DNA of 64,000 nt, taken from positions 496,001 through 560,000 of the forward strand of contig CAXXPQ010000002.1 in the NCBI GenBank assembly GCA_963668655.2. The letters are read 5' to 3'. Numbering within the stretch: the first letter of the stretch is position 1; every line of letters starts with the position of its first letter. This stretch comes from G963668655 sp963668655. Its GTDB lineage: Bacteria; Myxococcota_A; SURF-8. The translations under genes were made by a program, and so were the position numbers. Below are positions 53,122-61,008 of the stretch, one piece after another. The notes below the pieces were generated by a model. It did no database searches. It saw only the letters and a list, made by a program, of their open reading frames with translations, and was not told the DNA's origin.

Positions 53122-53754
53122 CTATCCCTTGTCCGCCCGGATAGCGACGAAATGTCCTTCGCCGAAGCCTTCCCTAACAGGTTCATGGGATCCCGTGTCC
53201 TTCAATGGACCGAACAGCGTCTGGAGGATCCGAGTATGCGTAAAACCCGCCAAGTCCAGAAGTTCCAGGACATCCCGCGTCGAATAAAAACGTGCCTCGG
53301 CGTAGAAAAGGCTTTTACAGCGATTAGCATCGTAGCTCTGTCCGAGCGGGCTATCGGAATCAACGAATCCCAGCACAAGATAGCCACCATCGCGAAGGAT
53401 GCGATAGGCTTCTCTGAAGGATGCCAACGGATCGTCCACGAAACAAATCGTAGTCACCATGACCGCGAAGTCGAAGCTCCGATCCTCAAACGACAAGGAC
53501 TCCGCGACTCCCTCAACGACATCGATTCCACGTATACGGGCGATATCAGCCATCGCGGCGGATGGCTCCACGCCTTTTCGAATACCCAAAGGTTCGGCGA
53601 AGCGTCCCGTTCCGACGCCGATCTCGACACCAATATGCTTGGAATCAATCAACTGTTTGATGGCGCGCAGCTCCGCTTGGTAAGCGTGCGGGTATCGCTC
53701 AAACCACGCTTCGTATTCCTTGACATATCGGTCGAAGGGATCGGTTTTAGGCAT
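53122..53754 (-). CDS. Class I SAM-dependent methyltransferase
   Basis: 210 aa. Rossmann-type methyltransferase (Methyltransf_11 group): SAM-binding motif I GVEIGVGTGRFAEPLG, an acidic end of beta2 in GVEPS, post-motif AESLSFEDRSFDFAVMVTTI, then YRILRDGGYLVLGFVDSDS. Substrate unknown; a small-molecule methylase is likely by size. It starts 3 nt after the stop of a short fragment on the same strand and converges with the DUF1638 gene. Confidence 0.88.
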   Translation of the reverse strand: MPKTDPFDRYVKEYEAWFERYPHAYQAELRAIKQLIDSKHIGVEIGVGTGRFAEPLGIRKGVEPSAAMADIARIRGIDVVEGVAESLSFEDRSFDFAVMVTTICFVDDPLASFREAYRILRDGGYLVLGFVDSDSPLGQSYDANRCKSLFYAEARFYSTRDVLELLDLAGFTHTRILQTLFGPLKDTGSHEPVREGFGEGHFVAIRADKG

Positions 53755-53757
53755 GAA

Positions 53758-54048
53758 TCACACCTCGAACCGGTTGCCGGTGTGCAGGGCGCGCAGCCTT
53801 GCTCCGAGTTCCTCTTTCATGACCCCGAACGCCTCCGCACCCGTGCAGTGGCCGGCGAAAATGTTGCGCAGAAACTCGCCGTGCAGCGAGACTTCCTTGA
53901 TGACGCCCAGCGTGCCGCGATCCAGCAAGGTTATCCAGCGCGCCACCACGGCCCGGCGGGCGTCCATGTCGGACGGAAAGGCAAAGCCCGCCATCGCCTT
54001 GGCGAGCGTCTTTTCGTGGAACAGCAGTTTATAGTGCCGTGAGGACAT
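53758..54048 (-). pseudogene. Short fragment, possibly the start of a lost larger gene
   Basis: 96 codons. The first 70 residues (MSSRHYKLLFHEKTLAKAM onward) look like an ordinary folded N-terminus. The segment EVSLHGEFLRNIF vaguely resembles the start of N6-adenine DNA methylases of type IIG systems, but this is weak. The frame then ends without any recognisable domain, and a gene-poor kilobase lies upstream. Either a truncated gene or a small unknown protein. Confidence 0.35.
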
Positions 54049-54427
54049 GCGACCAACTTTTGTCTAGCGTCTAGGATTTGCGAATCGTCCGGGAAGTAAC
54101 ATAGCGGAAACAGGACGGAAAATCCATTTTAAACTTCCGAAAACACTTCACCACCATCGTGCGGGAGTCGAACGCTCCGATTTTCAGAAGAAATGTCCGC
54201 CTCTCCAACATGCCGTAATCGTTTCGAAAAAAAACTGGAGACGGGAAAAGGCCAAACTGGGGACTAGAGCCCAGCTTTTGGAGACAGAGACGGAGAAACG
54301 AGGCAAAAGCGGTTGAAATGGGCCAAAACGGCACTGGGTTAATCCCCAGCATCAAGCAGCCAGGGATATCGGCCAGATCAGAAATCCTTTACAGATTCAG
54401 CACCTATGCGCCGCAACCATAAACAAC

Positions 54428-54460
54428 AACCGGCCCCACGAATCGTCGTGGAGCCGGTTT
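54428..54460. terminator. Hairpin, probable bidirectional terminator
   Basis: AACCGGC-C-CCACGA, loop ATCG, TCGTGG-A-GCCGGTT: 13 pairs with one mismatch, T-rich on both sides. It lies in the gene-poor kilobase, so the gene it once served is gone or unrecognised. Confidence 0.5.
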
Positions 54461-55007
54461 GATCGTAAAGAAATGGTGGAGCAATGCAGTCGTGGCGTCG
54501 AAAATTCTCTGAATTTTGGCGGCTTCTAATGTGTTGGAATCACACATCTTTTCAATAGCCAACAGAGAGAGTTTTTTCGTAACTCGCGATGACCGCGAGG
54601 AACTAAAAACTTTTCTCTTGAAATCATTACGTTTTTTCGCCTCACGCGCCGATTTTCTCCAGTCCGAAATCTTGTGAGAGGTTACGTTTGGGTTCCTTGC
54701 GGTATGCGGAAACGCTATCGAAACCCACTCAAACAGGCCTAAAAAAGACGAACCCAAGGTTCGCTATGCAAAACCGCCATCGAACCCATCTCTGATTGAT
54801 TCTGCGGCAAATAGAAATCATTTGAAACTAAGGATTCATCCAAAAACCGACATACATTAGCCATCTTCTCCGCCGGAAGTCATCTCTCTTCAGATGGTCA
54901 CTACCCAATCCTGCTCGGATGGAGTTTTCGGGCAGGACGAGATTTTTCACCATAGCGACACACTGCGAATAACCCGCAGTATCTCGTTCAAACTTCCTAA
55001 TAGACGA

Positions 55008-55026
55008 TATGTCTGTCTGAGACATA
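55008..55026. promoter_or_regulatory. Inverted repeat upstream of the SPFH gene
   Basis: TATGTCT, five bases, AGACATA, centred about 50 nt before the start codon. The position suits an operator for the following stress-like cluster; the regulator is unknown. Confidence 0.4.
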
Positions 55027-55067
55027 CACTAACAACGTAGACTCTAATGAACGAGAGGAAAAACAAC

Positions 55068-55832
55068 ATGGAATCGTTATTCATGACAGGATCGGCAATC
55101 GTACTTGGCTTTATGGCTCTGCTGGCGTTTTCCGGCATCCGTATTCTCAACCAGTACGAACGCGGCGTGGTTTTTCGCTTCGGGCGCATCACGAAGACTC
55201 TGGAGCCTGGTTTCCGCTGGATCATTCCGGTCGTCGATCGGATGGTGCGAATCAGCACGCGCATCATCGCAACCGATGTTCCCGAGCAGGATGTCATTAC
55301 ACTCGACAATGTCTCGATCAAGGTGAACGCCGTCGTATATTTCAAGGTGCTCGATCCCATCAAAGCGGTGATCGAGGTGGAGAATTACCTGTACGCAACC
55401 AGCCAGATCAGTCAGACCACGTTACGCTCGGTGCTTGGCCAGAGTCAGTTGGATGAACTTCTGTCGGAGCGGGAAAAAGTCAACGAGACGCTTCAAAAAA
55501 TCATCGACAAGCATACCGACCCCTGGGGCGTTCGCGTGACCCTCGTGGAAGTCAAGCAACTGGACCTGCCGCAATCCATGCAGCGCGCCATGGCTGGTCA
55601 GGCGGAAGCCGAGCGCGAGCGACGCGCCAAAATCATCGCAGCCGAAGGTGAATTCCAGGCATCCACCCGTTTGCGTGAAGCGGCGGATATCATGTCGGAA
55701 AACCCGACAGCGCTTCAGCTGCGCTACCTGCAGACGCTCAATCAAATCGCTACCGAAAAAAATTCGACGATCATTTTCCCGCTGCCTATCGATTTGCTGT
55801 CCGCGATGTCGCCGAAGAAGAACGATAGCTGA
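55068..55832 (+). CDS. SPFH-domain protein (slipin/stomatin-like)
   Basis: 254 aa from the second of two close ATGs, which has GAGAGG nine bases upstream. One N-terminal membrane helix (IVLGFMALLAFSGIRIL) is followed by the SPFH/PHB domain: EYxRGVVFRFGR-like YERGVVFRFGRI, TDVPEQDVITLDNVSIKVNA, LRSVLGQSQLDELLSERE and DPWGVRVTLVEVKQLDLP. A helical tail rich in Ala and Glu follows. Stomatin-like proteins form membrane rings or microdomains and often work with NfeD proteins; no NfeD gene is adjacent. It begins a run of envelope and stress genes; the next gene starts 16 nt later. Confidence 0.92.
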   Translation: MESLFMTGSAIVLGFMALLAFSGIRILNQYERGVVFRFGRITKTLEPGFRWIIPVVDRMVRISTRIIATDVPEQDVITLDNVSIKVNAVVYFKVLDPIKAVIEVENYLYATSQISQTTLRSVLGQSQLDELLSEREKVNETLQKIIDKHTDPWGVRVTLVEVKQLDLPQSMQRAMAGQAEAERERRAKIIAAEGEFQASTRLREAADIMSENPTALQLRYLQTLNQIATEKNSTIIFPLPIDLLSAMSPKKNDS

Positions 55833-55848
55833 TTTCCGGAGAAACCCA

Positions 55849-57528
55849 ATGACAATGCATGACGAAATGACTTCCCCCCGAACCGCAAACGAAACGGCGA
55901 TCATAAACAGACGCCGTCGTTTGTTTCGCCTGATTTTGCCCGCGTTTCCGCCGTTCAATATTTACAGCAGGATAGCGAAGACGACGACGGCTCTGGGACC
56001 GGTTTGCGTCGGGACAGCCGCTTCGAAACTGGAAAACTGGGATGTTGAGATCATTGATGAGAACAACTGCTCCAGCAAGTTCTGCCCGAAAGACGACGAC
56101 GGATTGCCCGACCACGACGCCCTCCAGAGTCTCCGTCCAGCCGACGTGGTCGGCTTCTACGGTTCGATGACATCGGCGATTCCAAGACTCTATCATCTCG
56201 CTGAGCGATACCATGTACTCGGCGCGAAAACGATCGCGGGTGGGTACCACGTCAGAAGTTTGCCGGATGAAGCGCTGGACAGTTTCATCGATGTCGTGGC
56301 CCTGGGAGAAAGTGAAACGATCATACGGGACGTGCTATCGGCATTCGAACACAATGAAGCCCCCTTGCATGTGCCCGGCATCTGTTTCAATCGGAACGGC
56401 TCTCACGTCTTCAATGACGATATGACGCCGATTGACGACCTGGACGGATTGCCGTTTCCCGATTTCAGCCTCGTCCGCTACGCGCGGCTGAATATTTACC
56501 CCATCGGGCGGACCCGCGGCTGCAACATGAACTGCGAGTTTTGCGCCGTGAAAGATAAATCAAGATGCGCCTCGCCGGAATGGATGGTCGCCCAGATCGC
56601 CCATTTGATCGAAACGAGAAAGGCGCGTGAATTCTTCGATGTCAGCGATCATTTCTGCGCGTCGGGCGTGGAGGAATCCATCCGATTCTGCCGACTGCTG
56701 GCGGAATATCTCAAAAAAGTCGGTGTGCGCATTGAAATGACGGTGCAGATCCGCCTTACCGACGCCCGCCATGAAGAGTTGCTAGAGGCAATGCGAGAAG
56801 CCGGTATCTACAACCTTGCGATCGGGATCGAATCCTGCATCGACGAGGAACTCACATTGATGCGCAAGGGCTACCATGAAAAGGATATTTACGCATTGCT
56901 AGACAAGTATCATAAGTACGGATTCTTTGTACACGGAATGATGATTTTCGGCTACCCGGCGAAGCCGGAACATCGCATCGAGGTCTCCCTGCAGCAACGC
57001 ATGAACAGTTTCAGCAATTTCATCAAACACCTGGATACGGCCCAGATTCTGCTGCCCGTACCGCTGCCTGGAACGGAGTTGACCGAACGCCTGGACAGCG
57101 AAGGCCGTCTTTACCATCTGGACTACCAATACTACGATGGCCAGTTCCTTCTATTCGAACCGGATGAGGGAATCGACGCCAGGGAATTGCAGCATTCCGT
57201 CATCACCCTGATGAGCGGATTCTATCGGCCGGGATACTTAGTGAAACTGATCAACGCTGTTCTCATCTTTTTCCCGAGCATCGTTTTTCCTCGCGCTGCA
57301 ACGCTTCTCACCTTTCGCGCCCGATACATCGTTCGCGGTTTTCGATCCTGGTATCACAAACATTTCCGTAACAACGCCATCCGATTCGCCGGCAGTTTCA
57401 TCGTCAGAAAGTGGAAGTCGTATTTCCGAAAAAGCGATTTCACGGATCAACTGGAACGGATGCGGATAGCCTTTGCCAATGAGCCGAGGAAACAAGATCC
57501 CTCATTTAATCAGGAGAAAAGCAAATGA
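55849..57528 (+). CDS. B12-binding radical SAM protein
   Basis: 559 aa; GGAG seven bases before the ATG. The N-terminal part (about 35-190) resembles a cobalamin-binding Rossmann domain (VVGFYGSMTSAIPRLYHLA, TIAGGYHVRSLPDEAL, VVALGESE). The radical SAM domain follows with the cluster motif CNMNCEFC in GRTRGCNMNCEFCAVK, and later MTVQIRLTD, NLAIGIESC and MIFGYPAKPEHR. The last 110 residues have a membrane-like helix (LINAVLIFFPSIVF) and a basic tail. The DXHXXG cobalamin motif is not obvious. Such enzymes do methylations or rearrangements of lipids and natural products; lipid modification would fit the setting but is inference. It overlaps the next gene by 4 bp. Confidence 0.88.
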   Translation: MTMHDEMTSPRTANETAIINRRRRLFRLILPAFPPFNIYSRIAKTTTALGPVCVGTAASKLENWDVEIIDENNCSSKFCPKDDDGLPDHDALQSLRPADVVGFYGSMTSAIPRLYHLAERYHVLGAKTIAGGYHVRSLPDEALDSFIDVVALGESETIIRDVLSAFEHNEAPLHVPGICFNRNGSHVFNDDMTPIDDLDGLPFPDFSLVRYARLNIYPIGRTRGCNMNCEFCAVKDKSRCASPEWMVAQIAHLIETRKAREFFDVSDHFCASGVEESIRFCRLLAEYLKKVGVRIEMTVQIRLTDARHEELLEAMREAGIYNLAIGIESCIDEELTLMRKGYHEKDIYALLDKYHKYGFFVHGMMIFGYPAKPEHRIEVSLQQRMNSFSNFIKHLDTAQILLPVPLPGTELTERLDSEGRLYHLDYQYYDGQFLLFEPDEGIDARELQHSVITLMSGFYRPGYLVKLINAVLIFFPSIVFPRAATLLTFRARYIVRGFRSWYHKHFRNNAIRFAGSFIVRKWKSYFRKSDFTDQLERMRIAFANEPRKQDPSFNQEKSK

Positions 57529-57689
57529 CATACAAAAAATGGTCGGTGCTCGTCATGTTCGCTTTGCTGTGGCTGCTGGGCTTGACCACAAACACCACAT
57601 TCGGCGGCTGGGTCCATGTTCTGCTGATTGCGGGGGTTGTAATGGGTCTGGTGTTTATTTTCCAGGGACGGGGGGTAAAAGGGGAATGA
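57525..57689 (+). CDS. 54-aa lmo0937-like membrane protein
   Basis: The ATG overlaps the radical SAM stop codon (ATGA). Two hydrophobic helices separated by a short turn, FALLWLLGLTTNTTFGGWVH and VLLIAGVVMGLVFIF, match the small lmo0937/DUF5670-type family, whose role is unknown but which often appears in stress-induced sets. The tail is short and basic. Confidence 0.75.
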   Translation: MTYKKWSVLVMFALLWLLGLTTNTTFGGWVHVLLIAGVVMGLVFIFQGRGVKGE

Positions 57690-57780
57690 AAGAATAGTGA
57701 ACTTTGAGGAATGAAGGAGCGGTATCTCGATCGAATGTTTCGCTTGGGAGTCGCAGGACAGTTCATAAAAGGAGAATCCA

Positions 57781-58140
57781 ATGAGAAATAGTATCGTGAA
57801 TATGCTGTTTACCATGGTCGTCTTGTCCACTGCAATCGCGGTGGGATGCGCAAGCGCCCCGTTGCGCACGGAGGCCTCGACATCGGGGATTCGCGCAGCC
57901 GAGGAAGTGGGCGCCTCCGATGTGCCGCAGGCCTCACTCCATTTGCAGCTCGCCAAGGAGGAGTTGGCGCGCGCTCAGAAATTGAACGAAAACGGTGAAG
58001 AAGAGCAGGCCGCATCGATGCTGATGCGCGCCGAAGCCGACGCCGAACTGGCCGTAGCGCTCTCGCATGGAAACGCCGAAAGGCTGGAAGCGAAAGAAGC
58101 CATGGAACGAGTACGCCAACTCCGCCATGACAACCCATAA
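57781..58140 (+). CDS. DUF4398 domain lipoprotein
   Basis: 119 aa; AAAAGGAG before the ATG. The signal ends AIAVGCA (lipobox near Cys23). The mature part is one helical DUF4398 domain (DVPQASLHLQLAKEELARAQ, MRAEADAELAVALS), predicted as a helical hairpin. The family occurs next to, or fused to, OmpA-domain proteins, as here: the next gene begins 20 nt downstream. Probably an outer-membrane lipoprotein in the periplasm. Confidence 0.85.
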   Translation: MRNSIVNMLFTMVVLSTAIAVGCASAPLRTEASTSGIRAAEEVGASDVPQASLHLQLAKEELARAQKLNENGEEEQAASMLMRAEADAELAVALSHGNAERLEAKEAMERVRQLRHDNP

Positions 58141-58160
58141 CAAGAAGAAAGGAAGATATC

Positions 58161-59006
58161 ATGAAAACGTTACTATTTATGTTTCTGGTCGTGTTCTTCG
58201 CCGGTTGCGCAACTGCAACACCGAAAGAACTGATAAGTGCTCGCTCGGCCTATCAACAGGCGAGTGAGGGACCGGCAGCGCGCCTTGCACCGGCGGAATT
58301 GCACAAGGCGCAGGTGGCGCTCAACAAAGCGGAGAAGTCCTTCAAGAACGACTCCGATTCCTACAAGACGCTGGATCTCGCGTATGTCGCTCAGCGCAAA
58401 TCCGAACTGGCGGGAGCGCTTGGGGCCATGGCGGCAGACAAGGCCAGTAAAGCCAATTCCAATTCCGCCTACGAGTCGGAACAGGCCGATATCGCAAAGC
58501 AGGCGAAGCAGGATCTGATCGACTCTCAAAAACGGGCGGCAGACGCCAAGGTAAAACGCGACTTAAGTGATTCCGAGGCGCGAACGGCTGCCGCTCTGGC
58601 GAAACTGGAGAAGCTGGCCGCTGTTAAGGAAGATGAACGTGGGCTGGTTGTGACCTTATCCGGAAGCGTCCTGTTCAGATCCAACGAATCCTCTCTTCTG
58701 CCCGCGGCAAAGGCCAAACTTGATGAAGTTGGAAAAGCCTTGAGGACGGTGAGCGAGCGCAATCTTATCATCGAAGGCCACACCGATTCGATGGGCAAGG
58801 CGTCTTATAACCAACGCCTCTCTCAGCAACGAGCCGATACCGTGCGCAATTACCTCATCGACGGAGGCTACCCGGCCAGCCGCATTCGCGCCAGTGGTAT
58901 GGGTCAGGGAAGTCCTGTGGGCGATAATTCATCCGCAGAGGGTCGCGCCAACAATCGCCGCGTGGAAATCATCATCGAACGCGAATCACATGCCTATAAC
59001 GAATAG
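58161..59006 (+). CDS. OmpA-family lipoprotein with DUF4398 region
   Basis: 281 aa; AAGAAAGGAAG upstream. Lipobox VFFAGC at about residue 16. Residues 20-150 are helical and DUF4398-like (LHKAQVALNKAEKSF, AYVAQRKSELAGAL). The C-terminal OmpA/MotB domain (about 165-275) binds peptidoglycan: VLFRSNESSLLPAAKAKLDE, LIIEGHTDSMGKASYNQRLS with the Asp and later ANNRRVEIII with the Arg needed for meso-diaminopimelate contact. It links the outer membrane and the wall, next to its DUF4398 partner. Confidence 0.92.
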   Translation: MKTLLFMFLVVFFAGCATATPKELISARSAYQQASEGPAARLAPAELHKAQVALNKAEKSFKNDSDSYKTLDLAYVAQRKSELAGALGAMAADKASKANSNSAYESEQADIAKQAKQDLIDSQKRAADAKVKRDLSDSEARTAAALAKLEKLAAVKEDERGLVVTLSGSVLFRSNESSLLPAAKAKLDEVGKALRTVSERNLIIEGHTDSMGKASYNQRLSQQRADTVRNYLIDGGYPASRIRASGMGQGSPVGDNSSAEGRANNRRVEIIIERESHAYNE

Positions 59007-59025
59007 GCTGAGAAGGTAGAAAAAC

Positions 59026-59220
59026 ATGAACAAGGATCAAGCAAACGGCAAATGGGATCAGGTCAAAGGAAAAGCCAAGAAGGCCTGGGCCGAACTCACG
59101 GATGACGACTTCTTGAAAGCCGAAGGTTCCATGGACAAGCTATACGGTATTATCCAGGAAAAATTCGGCGACACCAAGGAAGCAATCGTCAAGAAGCTCG
59201 ACAAGCTTCAGCTGAAATGA
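59026..59220 (+). CDS. CsbD-like stress protein
   Basis: 64 aa; GAAGGTAGAAA before the ATG. The sequence NKDQANGKWDQVKGKAKKAW with the later YGIIQEKFGDTKEAIVKKL is typical of CsbD/YjbJ proteins, small charged cytoplasmic proteins induced by general stress in several bacteria. Molecular function unknown. Confidence 0.9.
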   Translation: MNKDQANGKWDQVKGKAKKAWAELTDDDFLKAEGSMDKLYGIIQEKFGDTKEAIVKKLDKLQLK

Positions 59221-59329
59221 TCCCCGACGGACGAGAGGCGGCTGGAGCGAGTGCAGTACGCCTTGCTTCAGCACCTTTCCGCCTGAACGAGGTTGATCGG
59301 TAGGATCGAAGCAAGAAAGGAAGAACATC

Positions 59330-59383
59330 ATGTGGATACTCGTAATAGCCATTTTGTTCTGGGCGCTGGGAATAATCCCTTGA
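59330..59383 (+). CDS. Possible 17-aa hydrophobic peptide
   Basis: AAAGGAAG stands seven bases before the ATG. The product MWILVIAILFWALGIIP is one membrane helix, like the first helix of DUF3309 or lmo0937-type proteins, and may be a truncated member. Real expression is uncertain because of its size. Confidence 0.35.
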   Translation: MWILVIAILFWALGIIP

Positions 59384-59474
59384 ATCGGTGGATTACGATT
59401 CATTCGTAAATGTCCCAGAAATCGAGATTGCGTTTATTTTTAGGGCGGTTTTCCAAATCTGGTTGAGGTGAATC

Positions 59475-59585
59475 ATGGCGATTGAAACAGCAATAACGAA
59501 AAAAGCTATTATTGCCGTATCCGCGATAATCATCGCGCCCTTGCTTGTCATGGCGGTCTGGCTGATCATTTCCGCCGTGAGGTGA
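59475..59585 (+). CDS. Possible 36-aa single-helix membrane protein
   Basis: GAGGTGA lies four bases before the ATG. A charged start (AIETAITKK) is followed by AIIAVSAIIIAPLLVMAVWL, a clear membrane helix, and a short end. It fits the run of tiny membrane proteins in this cluster; no family assigned. Confidence 0.45.
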   Translation: MAIETAITKKAIIAVSAIIIAPLLVMAVWLIISAVR

Positions 59586-59664
59586 CTGCAGCGTTGGAAG
59601 CGCGCAATCGCACCAATCCAACAAACTTTGAAAGACGGTTTGTCTGGAACAATGGAGGAATTCT

Positions 59665-61008
59665 ATGAGTGAAACACCTTTGAACGAACCCCAAAATCCG
59701 GGCAGACAGACGACGGATATGATGCAGAACGAACGTTCTTCGTCGAATATGAGCAGAATGGGCAGCATTGAAGTAAACCATAGAGATACGAGCCCAATAA
59801 AGCCGTTTCATTTTGCCAAGCGATTATCTATCCAAACAAAGCCGACCACCAGTCTTCGCAAAATCGCCATACTTGGAAATCATTTGCCGCGTCAGTGTGG
59901 GATCGCCACGTTTACGACCCATTTAAGCGAAGCGATCGGAACCAGGTTCTCGGCGCTCGAATGTTTTGTCCTGGCAATGAACGACGCCGACCATCGTTAT
60001 GATTATCCGGAGCAGGTTCGGTATGAGATCAGGGCGACCGATGCCGCTTCGTACAGGCGCGCAGCTGACTTCCTGAACGTCAGCCGTGTCGAACTGGTGT
60101 CCTTGCAGCACGAATACGGGATTTTCGGGGGTGAGGCCGGCAGTCACATTCTGGCATTGCTTCGTGACTTACGCATGCCGATCGTGACGACTCTTCACAC
60201 GATCCTTGAACATCCCAATCCTATGCAGCGCCTCGCAATGGATGAGCTTACGCTGCTTTCAGAACGTCTTGTGGTTATGAGTACCGATGGCGCAGATATT
60301 CTGCGCGCGGTTCACAACGTTCCTGATGAGAAAATCGATGTCGTTCCCCATGGGATTCCAACCCTGCCGAATGCCAAGCAAAGCAGGCAAAGGCTTGGAG
60401 TTGAAGACAAATCGGTAATCTTGACCTTCGGGTTCGTCTCGCCCGGCAAAGGGATCGAGCATGTCATCAATGCAATGCCTGCGATTCTGAAGCGCTACCC
60501 CGATACACTATACATCGTGCTGGGTGTTACGCATCCGCATGTCAAGGAGAGCCAGGGCGAGACGTATCGTAACATGCTTGAAAGTCGCGTGCATGAATTG
60601 GGAGTGGATTCCAGCGTTATTTTTAAAAACAGCTTCGTTAGCCAGGAAGAACTCAACGAATTTCTTGCCGCTGCGGATATCTACATTACGCCATATCTCA
60701 ATCCGGAACAGATCACGTCCGGAACACTCGCCTACTCGGTCGGTAACGGGAAGGCTACTATTTCAACACCCTATGCTTATGCAAAGGAGCTTCTATCGAA
60801 AGGTCGCGGAATTCTTGTTCCCTGGCCCAAGGACGATCCGCAAGGTATCGAACGCGCTGTAATAGGACTGCTTGACGACGATAACAAACGCCTCGCGCTT
60901 TGTGAACGCGCAGCGGCCTACGGTCAAGGCATGCACTGGCCCGAGGTGGCGAACTCCTATGTCCGCAGCTTCGAACGAGCGCGAAATGAAATCGGCGTCA
61001 AACTCTAA
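59665..61008 (+). CDS. GT4-family glycosyltransferase
   Basis: 447 aa; GGAGG seven bases upstream. GT-B fold: after a 60-residue disordered start, the N-lobe KIAILGNHLPRQCGIATFTT and VSLQHEYGIFGGEAG; the C-lobe VVPHGIPTLP, ILTFGFVSPGKGIEHVINAM and EELNEFLAAADIYITPYLNP (in place of the usual ExxGxxxxE, the tail is EQITSGTLAYSVG). Retaining transfer from a nucleotide sugar, probably mannose or glucose; donor not determined. Its stop codon overlaps the next start (TAATG), and the next enzyme is helical-barrel type, so both act in one glycan pathway. Confidence 0.88.
   Translation: MSETPLNEPQNPGRQTTDMMQNERSSSNMSRMGSIEVNHRDTSPIKPFHFAKRLSIQTKPTTSLRKIAILGNHLPRQCGIATFTTHLSEAIGTRFSALECFVLAMNDADHRYDYPEQVRYEIRATDAASYRRAADFLNVSRVELVSLQHEYGIFGGEAGSHILALLRDLRMPIVTTLHTILEHPNPMQRLAMDELTLLSERLVVMSTDGADILRAVHNVPDEKIDVVPHGIPTLPNAKQSRQRLGVEDKSVILTFGFVSPGKGIEHVINAMPAILKRYPDTLYIVLGVTHPHVKESQGETYRNMLESRVHELGVDSSVIFKNSFVSQEELNEFLAAADIYITPYLNPEQITSGTLAYSVGNGKATISTPYAYAKELLSKGRGILVPWPKDDPQGIERAVIGLLDDDNKRLALCERAAAYGQGMHWPEVANSYVRSFERARNEIGVKL

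Larger units (their letters stand above)
54049..55067. other. About 1 kb without recognisable genes
   Basis: Short open frames occur on the minus strand, but they have no ribosome sites, odd composition (Ser/Lys/Arg rich) and one contains a terminator. Two hairpins and an operator-like inverted repeat are the only structures seen. It may be decayed DNA from a past insertion or deletion next to the gene fragment. Confidence 0.6.

Noticed and set aside
54150..54240. tRNA-like stretch on the minus strand (GTTCGACTCCC)
   Set aside because: The T-arm stem does not pair properly, and no anticodon or acceptor stem could be drawn.
54404..54757. 117-codon minus-strand frame in the gene-poor kilobase
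   Set aside because: It contains a terminator hairpin near its end, has no ribosome site and an atypical Ser/Lys/Arg-rich product.
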